Assembly: GCA_001586965.3 (NCBI GenBank)
Contig: LUCW03001377.1
Span: 1-20,000 of the forward strand
Source: Sphaeroforma sirkka
Taxonomy: Eukaryota > Opisthokonta > Ichthyosporea > Ichthyophonida
Reading direction: 5' to 3'
DNA: 20,000 bases
The notes beneath the pieces were generated by a model. That model did no database searches and was not told where the DNA came from. It saw only the letters and a program-made list of their open reading frames with translations. The position numbers and the translations under genes are program-made. This document shows, piece by piece, positions 8,040-16,500 of the stretch (position 1 is its first letter; each line of letters opens with the position of its first letter).

Positions 8040-8642
8040 CAAAACATTCGAAGACGGTTACACTTACTACAAGATCCGTTTTATGGATGGGACAAATATC
8101 GCGACTTCCTTCGTATCTTTAACAATAAATGGAATAAGCCTTTACACAAAAACACACGAGATAAACGGGAAGGGTTTCCCCATGTGACTACAAACCCTGA
8201 CGGATCTCAAAGTCCCTATTGCCACCTACTTCCTATGTGACTAAACTTTCTGATCTGCTTACCAACAGTGCAAAAAAAATAACATATGTGGTACCAGCGC
8301 AACTAATCTAAGCACTCACCGTATCCCTACTCCGAAGTCTCATTCGCTCGCTCATTTGATTCTGATGTCCAGTTATGGAGTCACAAGTCAAAGATATATT
8401 AACAAAACATTCGAAGACGGTTACACTTACTACTAAATCCGTTTTATGGATGGGACAAATATCGCGACTTCCTTCTTATCTTTAACAATAAATGGAATAA
8501 GCGTTTACACAAAAACACACGAGATAAACGGGAAGGGTTTCCCCATGTGACTACAAACCCTGACAGATCTCAAATTCCCTATTGCCATCTACTTCCTATG
8601 TGACTAAACTTTCTGATATGCTTACCAACAGTGCAAAAAATT
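7915..8642 (+). repeat. Direct tandem duplication, two units of 364 bp
   Basis: Unit 1 (7915-8278) and unit 2 (8279-8642) are nearly identical, both starting ATAACATATGTGG and ending GTGCAAAAAA. I count roughly a dozen to fifteen differences, including two single-base indels and a stop in unit 2 where unit 1 has a Lys codon. The junction lies in an A-run, so slippage or microhomology could have produced it. The duplicated sequence is the integrase tail of copy 2. Confidence 0.95.
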
Positions 8643-8839
8643 CTTCAAACTTACTTACTGATGAAGAACAACCTTTGGCTAGTACCTTGCTAAGTAATAA
8701 ACGCATGGTGCCTACATCGGAAATGGTTACTGGACCTATACTGGACCAAATACTAAACGACATGGGGATAATATTATTTATTTCAAAAATGACAAGTATG
8801 TATGTTACAATGTATGAACATATGGTATGGCTCTCATAG
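8040..8839 (+). pseudogene. C-terminal tail of family A copy 2 polyprotein
   Basis: Covers the end of duplication unit 1, unit 2 and unique sequence to the LINE. Coding remnants switch frame: FEDGYTYYKIRFMDGT, WDKYRDFLRIFNNKW, and a final open stretch (8582-8839) with LSDMLTNSAKNSSNLL and GPILDQILNDMGI. No known domain is recognised. The real boundary with the LINE 3' end is not visible as a poly(A) tract and lies somewhere around 8770-8839. Confidence 0.5.
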
Positions 8840-9260
8840 TCGCTGTAGTGGTTCAGGAATTATTGATGGGAAGAAGTGGTCAGTAAATTCCCGTTTGAAG
8901 CTTTGGCCAAGTGAGTCGACAATGGAAGATATGCGCTGAGTCAATTCGGGCCGGTGTTGACAAAACACTGTTACTATCGAATGTTCCATATATTCGCTTG
9001 CTGACCTACTAAGTAGAGTACCCACCTCCGTGGTACGGATCGGGTCTGCGCCGTGTAGTGCCGCGGAATGGGTTACTGCAGGGTATGAAATACCGAGAAG
9101 GATCAGGTTATTCGTCATAATCCGGTCGCGGAGCGAGGATGGGGGTAAGCCAATGCCGCACCAGACCACGGATGAATTCGGTATGTGTTGGCTGGCCTGG
9201 ATTGGAAGTATCATAGGCGGAACCAACAAGCGCGATGATTTGGTTTGAACCGAAAGGGTT
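8834..9260 (-). pseudogene. LINE ORF2 C-terminal tail
   Basis: Continues ORF2 after a stop or frameshift at 9261. It carries an open minus-strand stretch of about 131 codons ending with TGA at 8834-8836, in a frame different from the preceding RT segment. It has no recognisable motif. It lies after the CCHC knuckle, where LINE ORF2 proteins often have a variable tail. The frame change suggests one indel near 9230-9260. Confidence 0.55.
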
Positions 9261-10620
9261 TTAAAACATCTGTTGATGTGTCAGGGACGGGTGAGGGTAC
9301 GGTGGTTCTTCAACATGCTGGAGAAAAGATCCAAGGTGTTCGTGGAGGGTCCAGATACCGTGGAAATCGTGGCACTCCTGTGATTGCTGAAGGAGGTCAG
9401 GGCCAATGGGCGGCAGTTTTGGATCTACCAGGATGCGTCGAATCAGTTGTTGGATGCAGGTAAAGTGGCTGGTAGTGAACTTGTGGCTACCGGGGCAGAC
9501 AGGGCAGAGACAGCCGTCGGTGCGGTAGTCGAGCAATGTGAACATGTACATATTCGTTACAATCATAGCACAGAGCCGGATTGGTCTAGACTCGAAGCAG
9601 CGATTGAGGCTGTCGTGTCTGGCTGTGTCTCGGTTTGAGGTTGGCGGTTTACCCATATAGTAGTATTGGCGCCGGGCCATTGCCGCAATCTCCTTGTTGG
9701 ACCAACGGTTTGTTGAGTTCTTCCTGATGTCATCACAGCGTTGGCGAAGGGCTACATGGTCGGGTGTACGCCCGCCAGTGGTTTTGTGTACAGTTTTCAG
9801 GTGAGCATAGATACTGTACGGGAAGCGCAGTGATGGTTTGTCGTGGGCCCAGGCGGGTTGCGTCAGAGGGGTAAGTGGATTTGTGCTGGCCATTAAGTCG
9901 AGTTGTATTCCCAGGCAACCTCCGAGGTAGTCTGCGAATGGTCGCGCGGAAAGCAGGTAGCAAAAGTGAAGTAAGTTTGTTTGATGTTTGGGAAACCGAG
10001 GGTATGTAGTGCCCGTGATGATGGCTGCTGCTTGGATGAGTGCTGAGTTAAAGCGCTCGAACAGGGGGTCCAACACATCCTTCCATATAGGCGGAGCCCA
10101 GGCAATAATGTTCAGCCCACATGTAGCCGTGGATAGGATGAATGTTCTGAACATCACCAGTCGGTTGTGGGGGTGTCGCCAGCTGAAGCCATGGAAGCCA
10201 TAAGCGCGGAAAGAGGCGATACCCAGTGACAATGCTGTAACCAGGGAACCCATATGTCTGGCGAGGTTGATTCCTGGTACTCCGTGAGAGAGTGGGAACC
10301 CCAGATATTTGGAGTGTTTCGGTTCGGCATGTGTGGGCGCCATCTTCAGGTGGAGGTAACGTGTGTTCCAAGGTGCGTCTGCAAGCGTCGGCGTGATAAG
10401 CTCACCATTTATACGGAGGGTTGGCGCCGCGTGTCGCAAGTCGGTAGATCGTACTCGGGGTTTAATGACACCCTGTTCGAGGCCAGATTTGCGTCCCCAC
10501 GCATCAATGTCATATATGAAGAGCTGAAGCGAAACCGATCGAGGGGCTTGGATCCGTGTGTCATCAACAAATAAATAAGAGCGGAGGAGCTTGGGCCGAA
10601 ATTGTGCTAGATGCCATTCG
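9261..10620 (-). pseudogene. LINE ORF2: RT palm C-half, thumb and CCHC knuckle
   Basis: Open on the minus strand from about 10620 to 9261. The real coding extends upstream of the ATG at 10439. Near the start it reads SYLFVDDT, the catalytic box normally F/YADD, with both Asp kept. It continues with LRINGELI, then FPLSHGVPG and the long thumb/connection region. A zinc knuckle CPVCPGSHKFTTSHFTC (Cys-Cys-His-Cys spacing) lies near residue 315 of the 10439 frame, at about 9450-9500, typical of LINE ORF2 C-termini. Between this segment and the upstream one the usual RQGxPLSP block is missing, so a short deletion plus frameshift separates them. Confidence 0.85.
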
Positions 10621-11413
10621 TTCTATGGAATAGAGACGAGAGCGTGCCGCGGTATGTAACTCGAGTAGGGACCCTCCCAAACAGCGCGCGGAGGCAGTTG
10701 ATCCAGTTTTCGGGCATTCCAGCGTGGCGCAAAAGTACCCATAGGCGTGGGAGAGCGACCTTGTCGTATGCCTTGGTTATGTCCAGACAGACGTCGTTCC
10801 ACTCCTCCTCAGATTCCATGGCGGCAAGTGCTTGGGTATGACAGGAGTACCGTGATTTGAAGCCAGCTTGGGTAGCATGGGTAGCAGAGCCGGGGTGGCT
10901 CGTAATCAGATTAAGAAAGCACTTTTCAAAGATGCGTCTGACTATTTGCGTAAGCGTGATGGAGCGGAAGTCGGCGGGAGAGGTGGTATCTGCATCGGCT
11001 TTCTTTGGGTGCGCTGTCAGGAGGCTGCAGTTCAGGGCTGCAGGGAAGGTACCCGCCTTCAGTAGCTCAGTGAATGCTTCGGCAAGGAGTCTAATCAGTG
11101 GGCTATTGGCGTCGGGGCGTCTTAATGTCCGGCGTTCGGTAGAGCGCTCCACTGCGGCCTTCAGGAGAAGGATGTGGATTCCGTCGGGGCCAGGTCCTTT
11201 ATTGGAAGAGCGTAGTATTGCCTCCATTACATCGTCGGGGCGTATGGTAGTAGTGACATCAGGAGAGGGTTCGGTATCCGGTGGAGCCACGTACGGGTTT
11301 GTAGAGTTGAATAGGGCCTCAAAGTAACCAGCGAGAGTAGCGCCTGTATCATCGGTACCCGGTATGCAGGGTTGGCGCGGAGACCGTCGTTGGTACGCAA
11401 TATGTTTGAACAT
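10607..11413 (-). pseudogene. LINE ORF2: reverse transcriptase N-half
   Basis: Open frame of 268 codons with classic LINE RT blocks in order: SSNKGPGPDGIH (about residue 70), FPAALNCSLLTAHPKK, ADFRSITLTQIVRRIFEKC (the RPISL-type block), THATQAGFKSRYSCHTQ, and VCLDITKAYDKV with the first catalytic Asp (about residue 213). It ends at GTLSSLFHRTNGI followed by TAG, precisely where RQGxPLSP should follow. The ATG at 11413 is internal to ORF2, so this is not a separate gene. Confidence 0.92.
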
Positions 11414-12137
11414 TTGAGCACTGCTTTGGGCGGTCAGACGTGGGCGGAACGAGTGGTTTGGCAGCCGCTGAACCCAGGGTCTGTTTAAGTCATAATAGAA
11501 CCCTCCAAAGATATGTGGGTTAGTGGCATAGCGCCAGATGCGGTCGAGGATCCGTAGCAGCCCTTCCGATGGTCCGTGTAAAGTGAGATACGACCGTAGT
11601 AAGTTCTGATGCGCCCGGATTTCGGCTTGGAATAGTCACGCGCGGGATTTGTTGCGTAGATGATACAGTCGATGGCGATATCGGTTATATCCATGGGAGG
11701 GGAGGCGTTGGTCTGGAGGCGGCGGCATTGCTGGCATTTGTTGGGGCCGATGGATTTGATTCGTGGGAAGTATCTGGAGATCGAGTCCAAAGGGGTGGTC
11801 ACCACAGATACCGTAGTCCGTCAGCTTATAAGTTGGGAGGGCGACGGGGGTGGTAGGTCGATGATACGCATGTTCTGTACCAGTTGAGCCGCCTTGAGTC
11901 GCCAGCGCAGAGGTAGTCCAAGTGCCATGTATTACGCAGAGTAGTCTCAATCGTTTTCATACGTAGTCCGTGGTTTGTAGATGCGTGGCCATACTTCCGG
12001 GCTTTGAAGTTGAAATCTCCCCACACGACATCTGGTTAGAAACCGCCAATCTCGGGGGGATTCATGTATCGCCTGACGTCTTATATATGAACGCCAAAGC
12101 ACACCAAGAACACCGCGTACGGTGAAGAGTGTACAAG
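11414..12137 (-). pseudogene. LINE ORF2: endonuclease C-half and linker to RT
   Basis: In the element's sense this follows the solo LTR insertion. One frame contains VVWGDFNFKARKYGH, the GDFN block of APE-type endonucleases. After a frameshift near 11900 another frame contains TDYGICGDHPFGLDL, matching the terminal S/GDH motif with the catalytic His. Two stops precede GDFN in the frame continuing from the N-half. 11485-11650 is the linker to RT without a recognisable domain. Confidence 0.82.
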
Positions 12138-12736
12138 TGTAAACTTCGATGGAAATTACTAGGTTTCAAACTATATTAAACTAAAATACAATTTAGTCAG
12201 TTAGGATTTAGCAGTGGTAGCTTGTGTAAGAATGATCGGGACTGCCTCTTGTTAAGAGCCTAAATATCCTCGATCACACAGGGCGTACCTCTAGCTGTTC
12301 TTTATTGAATAATTTTCACTAGAAGTACTAAGTGTTCATGACCACTTGCCTAATTTGTAAATAGACATAATAACGTAAGTCACGTTAATACATTAGCTGA
12401 TATAAATAAAGTTCCATCTGAAGAAAAGTTATAAAAAGAAAAAGACTTATTGGATTTTGGAGATTGGCGGGAGGACCAAAATCTATAAGTAGTAGTTCGG
12501 AGATTATAAAATTTAGTTTATAATATCCTACATCTACTAATGTCTCAAATAGGTCCAAGTAGATGAGTCATACCAAATACTCAGGCTATTGGAGCCATCA
12601 AAGTGAATTTAGAACACTTTGGAAATATTGGAAAAAGAGCTTGTACTAAATTATTTAAAATACGAATAAAAACCAATGTATTATCTCAATTGATCTTGAT
12701 ATTTTAGACTGACCGGAGGCCGTATTTCTACACAAG
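12134..12736 (-). mobile_element. LTR C, solo family A LTR inserted in the LINE endonuclease, with target duplication
   Basis: A 595-bp solo LTR (12138-12732), minus orientation, with TGTAAAC and TTTCTACA at its plus-strand ends. It is flanked by CAAG at 12134-12137 and 12733-12736, a 4-bp target site duplication. It aligns along its length with LTR B and inverted with LTR D, and has the conserved minus-strand AATAAA (TTTATT at 12301-12306). On removing it with one CAAG, the endonuclease reading frame runs through the junction without a frame change, which supports insertion after the LINE. Confidence 0.93.
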
Positions 12737-13003
12737 TTGAAAATTCGATGGGTGGTGTTTGGAAAAGATACCAATACCACAGTGTGAAGGGTGTATGACA
12801 TTATGCCGTGTAGTGTGATGTAGTATATGATAGCGTGTGTTCGAGCGTATATGATTAAGAAATGTGGGCCAGGTTTCAACCACACACATAAGATCAACCT
12901 CACTTAAAATCGATATAACGTTCAAACACTTATCTGTATGTGCTGCGTTGTCCATGTTGAGTCCTTGTGGGTTGAAGAGCGTCATCCTCATTGGTCCTAA
13001 CAT
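12733..13003 (-). pseudogene. LINE ORF2: endonuclease N-half
   Basis: Open from an ATG at 13001-13003 to the LTR C boundary. It has the start of an APE-type endonuclease: LFNPQGLNMDN (the N-x-x-G-L block), then LSEVDLMCVVETWPTF with the catalytic Glu in ET, and HCGIGIFSKH. The stop that ends the apparent frame lies in the LTR, not in the LINE. The ATG is a reasonable ORF2 start because ORF1 sequence ends just upstream, but an earlier start cannot be excluded. Confidence 0.85.
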
Positions 13004-13048
13004 TGTTCATCATCGGTCAATACTACTGGGCTCTCTTCTTTAACGATG

Positions 13049-13562
13049 TCAGCTATTTCTATAGTCATTGCCTGTCGTCGAAGAATTTGTCGTGGAAAGC
13101 TGAGGCTGTGTATTGCTATCCATCGTGTCGGACGATTGTGTCGGGGAGACCGTTGGTATATGAAGTCGTCCGGGTTTTGCATTTACCGGGATTTGCGGGT
13201 TAGGTGAGAAGTGGTTTGCATCATGCTTTGCTTGGTAAGCCTTCTGGAGATGATCCGCGGTAGATTGGAGGGTGTCTGCGTTAGTGGAGTTGACAAGTGG
13301 GCTCAGTAGTGCATCCATGCTGCGGGCATTTTTTTTTTTGGGGCTCGTTCATGTGTGCAGCGGGCCTCCCGCTTGGTGCGGAGATAGTGAATTAAAGCTG
13401 CTTTCGTAGCGTCGGGATGTTGTTGGGAGCGGGGTCGATGTTCTCATCAAGCTGCCATTTCCACGTAAGTGCTGCATGTCGTTTCACCTGAGCGACAGCG
13501 TCGCTAGGAACACAAAGGCGGATGAAACTGGTGGAGCTTCCGCGGTGATTTGGCTGAGATAC
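13049..13562 (-). pseudogene. LINE ORF1, C-terminal portion
   Basis: ORF1 sequence continues after the first frame ends at 13563 but changes frame. One frame contains SSTSFIRLCVPSDAVAQ and ALTWKWQL. After a T-rich stretch at about 13330 another contains MDALLSPLVNSTNADTLQ to a polar Ser/Thr/Asn-rich end at 13049. No CCHC knuckle is visible, so this ORF1 is either of the coiled-coil type or has lost its knuckle. The poly-T run at 13330-13340 may be the site of slippage. Confidence 0.5.
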
Positions 13563-14282
13563 CTATTTAGACGGAAGATACCAGAGAAAGTGGTGGCAAT
13601 TGAGGACTGGTTGGGCATGCCAGTATTTTTCAAATACTGATTGGGATGGGGGCTTGCCGTTAGGGAAAATTGCTCGGAAGAAGAGCCATACCGGAGTTAT
13701 GTCATCCATTTCATGAAGAGTTTTGTCCGGCATCGGGCGGCCCACCACTTTCGTCAAAAGGTGTTCGGGTACTTGCGGCTGCGGTTGGGACTGGGAAGCT
13801 GGTGGTGTCGGGCGTTTTTTAGGGCTCGGTTTTGCAGGGTTGTCCACTTTTGAGCGGTAGCTGGGAGGCTCACTGCTGCTATTGAGCACCTGTGACCGCA
13901 GTCTTTTTGCAGGCGGCGCAGGCGGGCTTGTGGAGCCAAATTGGAAAGTGTTGGGCGTGTCTATATCTATAGGTGCACGGGTTTGGGATTTAAGGTCCCG
14001 GAGTTTGGATTCAAGGTTGGTTGTTTTTGCACAGAGGTTAGTGAGCATTTGGTGTATGGTTGATTTCCATTGGTCATCAGTCAAAGGCTCTGTGGAGATG
14101 GGCCCATCATTGTTCGGGGCTGTTAGAGCCGGTCCCAAAATTTGATTGAGATTGGCCTGTAGAGTACTGACCTGGGCAGAGAGGGTTGTGATCGATTTTT
14201 GTATGTCTAATTTCCATTGGTCATCGGGTAAGGAGTCGGTGGGGACGAACGTCTCAATTAGGGATTCGGCCTGGCCCGACAT
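13563..14282 (-). CDS. LINE ORF1 protein, N-terminal portion (coiled-coil, nucleic-acid-binding type)
   Basis: A 239-codon open frame starting at an ATG 14280-14282, at the expected position for ORF1 of the LINE. Residues 16-48 and 65-97 are an internal duplication: each starts with a DDQWK motif and continues as an amphipathic helix with heptad-like Leu/Ile spacing, suited to a coiled coil for multimerisation. Residues about 105-180 are Pro/Ser-rich with basic patches (KRLRS, SPKKRP). Residues 185-235 look ordered again (MDDITPVWLFFRAIFPNG). ORF1 proteins bind the element RNA. The frame ends at a stop beyond which homology appears to continue, so the protein is probably truncated. Confidence 0.7.
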   Translation of the reverse strand: MSGQAESLIETFVPTDSLPDDQWKLDIQKSITTLSAQVSTLQANLNQILGPALTAPNNDGPISTEPLTDDQWKSTIHQMLTNLCAKTTNLESKLRDLKSQTRAPIDIDTPNTFQFGSTSPPAPPAKRLRSQVLNSSSEPPSYRSKVDNPAKPSPKKRPTPPASQSQPQPQVPEHLLTKVVGRPMPDKTLHEMDDITPVWLFFRAIFPNGKPPSQSVFEKYWHAQPVLNCHHFLWYLPSK

Positions 14283-14487
14283 TTTTCGCGGATGTGGGAC
14301 TGTGGGTCTCCAGACTCTCTACTGGATTTTTTGGGATTTTTTTTTTGATTGAAAATCCAAATTTCAAGTCAACGTTTTGGTGGGGTCTGTGGGATTTTTG
14401 AAAGTGGCATTCAGTTCTACGCTGGTGACCTACTGGTCACCGAGATTTACGTTTCAGAGACGAAAATTTGAATCAAAGGTCCGTCGT
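14283..14487 (-). other. LINE 5' untranslated region
   Basis: Between the ORF1 ATG and the 21-bp tandem repeats. It is T-rich on plus (A-rich in the LINE sense), with a run of T at about 14337-14346. A perfect inverted repeat GGTGACC-TACT-GGTCACC lies at 14424-14441. The exact 5' end of the LINE is not marked by a recognisable target duplication. Confidence 0.5.
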
Positions 14488-14550
14488 GAAAAATAAATAT
14501 GGGGAAGTGAAAAATAAATATGGGGAAGTGAAAAATAAATATGGGGAAGT
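14488..14550. repeat. Three perfect tandem copies of a 21-bp unit
   Basis: Units at 14488-14508, 14509-14529 and 14530-14550 are identical, each being GAAAAATAAATA followed by TGGGGAAGT. They sit just 5' of the LINE leader and before LTR D. Being a multiple of three bases, they also read as a seven-residue repeat on the minus strand, but nothing else suggests coding. Confidence 0.97.
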
Positions 14551-14695
14551 AGTACAACATGAGTCTTGAACTCGTACATATAGACACGTACTTACTCGAT
14601 AAGCCATGACTAAAACCGGTTTACTTTGGTTTTCGCTTTGCAAACTATATCGTACCTTCACGTACGTTCGTAGTTCTAAAAGCTACTGGACACTA
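14551..14695. other. Spacer between tandem repeats and LTR D
   Basis: No gene or clear purine tract is seen. If LTR D is the 3' LTR of family A copy 2, this should be the last bit of its internal region. I cannot confirm this because copy 1 lacks that part. Confidence 0.35.
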
Positions 14696-15256
14696 TGTAG
14701 AAATACGGCCTCCGGTCAGACTAAAATATCAAATTAAATGAGATGACACATTGCTTTTTCCAATATTTCCAAAGTGTTTTAAAATCACTTTGATGGCTCC
14801 AATAGCTTGAGTATTTGGTAAGACTATCTGCTTGGACCTATTTGAGACAAAGTAGATGTAGGATATTGCAAACTAAATTTAATAATCTCTGAACCAGTGT
14901 TTACAGATTTTGGTCCTCCCGCCAATCTCTAAAATCCAATAAGTCTTTCTTTTTTTAACTTTTCTTCAGATGGAACAACTTTATTTATATTGCTAATGTA
15001 TTAACGTGACCTACGTTCTTATGTTCATCGACAAAATTTTCATGTGGTCATTGACACTTAGTATTCTTAGTGAAAATTATTCAATAAAGAACAGCTAGAG
15101 GTACGTACTGTATGAACGAGGATATTAAGACTCTTACCAAGAGGCAGTCCCGATCAATCTTACACAAGCTACCATTGCCAAATTTTATCCAACTTAAATT
15201 GTATTTTAGTTTATTTAACATAGTTTGAACCTTTGTACTATCCATCGAAAATTACA
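14696..15256 (+). mobile_element. LTR D, family A LTR in plus orientation
   Basis: A 561-bp LTR starting TGTAGAAATACGG and ending AATTACA, aligned in inverse orientation to LTRs B and C. It has an AATAAA at 15083-15088 at the conserved site. It is more diverged than B and C, with several short indels. The flanks (CACTA and TTGAT) do not form a target duplication, so it is not a simple solo LTR. It is best explained as the 3' LTR of family A copy 2, which has the same orientation and lies upstream beyond the LINE. Confidence 0.9.
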
Positions 15257-15481
15257 TTGATACGATTGCATTCGCAAACACTTCCCTGTATTGTATTCGC
15301 AAACACTTCCCTGTTCATCACTATCGTCACCTAGATCACCCGTAGGATGTGAAATGATGTACTTCTCCTTTTCATTTTACCACAGACCCTTTGACAGAAA
15401 TTTGGAATATGAATCGTCTTTTCGGTTGCCCCGAGGTTACCAGTGTAGAACTGAAGATGGAATAAAAATTTCCAGACCCGC
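15257..15481. repeat. Spacer with a 25-bp direct duplication
   Basis: An exact 20-base match (ATTCGCAAACACTTCCCTGT) occurs at 15270-15289 and 15295-15314, giving a 25-bp period. The rest up to 15481 has no recognisable gene. Confidence 0.85.
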
Positions 15482-15957
15482 TCTGATCTGAAATTCTAAG
15501 CCCGCAAAAGAAAAGAAGAAGAAAAACCGAAACCTCCCCCATCCCCCACCCCCTTCCATTTTTTTTATTGCCGGGGCTCCCAGTTTGGCCGGCGAAATGT
15601 CGGTGCAAAATTTCCAGCCCCCACCAATGTTTCTGGCACACTATCTCCTTCACCCAAGGACTGGGTAGATATGTTCAAGTCTATCGCGGCGCTCCACAAA
15701 CTAGAAAAACCCTTACAAGGGAAAACCGTGGATCTACAATCAACGACCAGTCGTGCTTAAACGCCCTTTCCTGGCCATCTTTAATGCAGAGACGAGTCAG
15801 TTTTGCGTTCTGTGAGTCCGCAAACATATCTACGCTATTTGGACCAAAGATCTTTTGTGCCTATTCAAACTAGCTAGGAAACAGTGTACAGTATCTCTGG
15901 TTCATCACTCTCCGCCGTCCCCTCATGTACCATACTCAACATATCTGATCGGATATT
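15482..15957 (+). other. Unassigned region with one open stretch
   Basis: A pyrimidine-rich run lies at about 15531-15565. A plus-strand frame is open through it to a TAA at 15758-15760 and contains PKDWVDMFKSIAALHKLEK, which looks protein-like and could be a gag remnant, but I do not recognise it. The phrase AAATTTCCAG followed by a C-rich stretch occurs twice (about 15466 and 15608). The rest has only short open frames. Confidence 0.3.
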
Positions 15958-16500
15958 ATTCTATGCGCTCCGGGATGTGGGAAATCGTGAAGTTGAACGG
16001 TGCGATGATGTGATGCCATCTCTGTAGTATCGGGGTAAGTTTGAGGTGTGTATTCATGTACACTAGCGCTTTATGATCCGTGAATAGCGCAAACCGTTAC
16101 CCGTCAAGACGGTCTCAGAAGTGCGTCAGGCCATACACGAGTGCGAGTAAGTCCTTCATTGGTGTAGTGTAGTTCTGTTGTGCATGGTTCAATGTCTTGC
16201 TGAAGAACATAAGGCAGTGTTTCTTGCTGATTTGGGTTGAGTTTGCAGAACTCCTGTAACGTTGATACGACATGGGCAAAGGTAGGCTCGTGGAGATAGT
16301 TCGCTAAACCTAACGCTAACGCTATGTCTTTGTATCGTTGTGGGGTTGGCTAATCTAGCAGCTTTGCCTGTTTCTCGTAATCCACATTATAGATGCCTTG
16401 CGCTGATACTTTCTTGCCCAGTATCATCATAAGAATTCCCGGAGAACGAGCGTGAGAAGTTCTATCTGAAGCAAGCTTTCTTGTACCCTTGTTGACACGT
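15958..16500 (-). pseudogene. Ty3/gypsy RT thumb and RNase H fragment, family B
   Basis: Minus-strand remnants of a second gypsy family. In its sense: ILGKKVSAQGIYNVDYEKQ (RT thumb, like FLGHxVSxxGI), ALALGLANYLHEP (LGLANYYR-like), then a jump over the TDAS block. After it come KHCLMFFSKTLNHAQQNY (RNase H SKTLxxAExNY), LLALVYGLTHF, RFALFTDHKALVYM with the TDH Asp, and FNFTISHIPE before truncation at about 15960. Stops occur after THF and near RLDG, and the first catalytic block is deleted. The sequence differs clearly from family A. Confidence 0.82.

Larger units (their letters stand above)
4735..8839 (+). mobile_element. Family A Ty3/gypsy-like retrotransposon, copy 2 (5'-truncated, degenerate)
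   Basis: Plus-strand copy of the same family as 68-3841. It begins inside the RT N-terminus at about 4735, so the LTR, leader and gag-position ORF are missing. It keeps what copy 1 lost: integrase and C-terminal tail. Order: RT, RNase H, 246-bp inserted LTR-like element, methylase-like block, zinc-finger and DD35E integrase, integrase C-terminal region, 364-bp tandem duplication, then the LINE. LTR D at 14696, in the same orientation, is the likely 3' LTR. Nonsense and frameshift mutations occur throughout. Confidence 0.88.
8834..14487 (-). mobile_element. APE-type non-LTR retrotransposon (LINE), nearly full length, degenerate
   Basis: A LINE on the minus strand with ORF1 (14282 down to about 13049) and ORF2 (from 13003) encoding an apurinic-type endonuclease, RT and a C-terminal CCHC knuckle. 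ORF2 ends with TGA at 8834. It is visibly richer in G+C than the gypsy DNA around it. A family A solo LTR interrupts the endonuclease. No clear poly(A) or simple-repeat tail is seen on its 3' side, although an AATAAATAA lies about 50 bp beyond the stop. The overall design resembles fungal Tad-like or other APE LINEs, but clade assignment needs a tree. Confidence 0.88.

Noticed and set aside
6264..8839. DIRS element with a tyrosine recombinase
   Set aside because: The methylase-like block suggested this, but the downstream sequence has HHCC and DD35E integrase features, and the LTRs are ordinary direct TG...CA LTRs.
9030..11327. Several plus-strand open frames of 70-156 codons
   Set aside because: All are antisense to clear LINE RT coding. 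GC-rich codon use explains their openness.
14473..14661. Small minus-strand protein with three seven-residue repeats
   Set aside because: Produced by the 21-bp tandem repeat. No other sign of coding.
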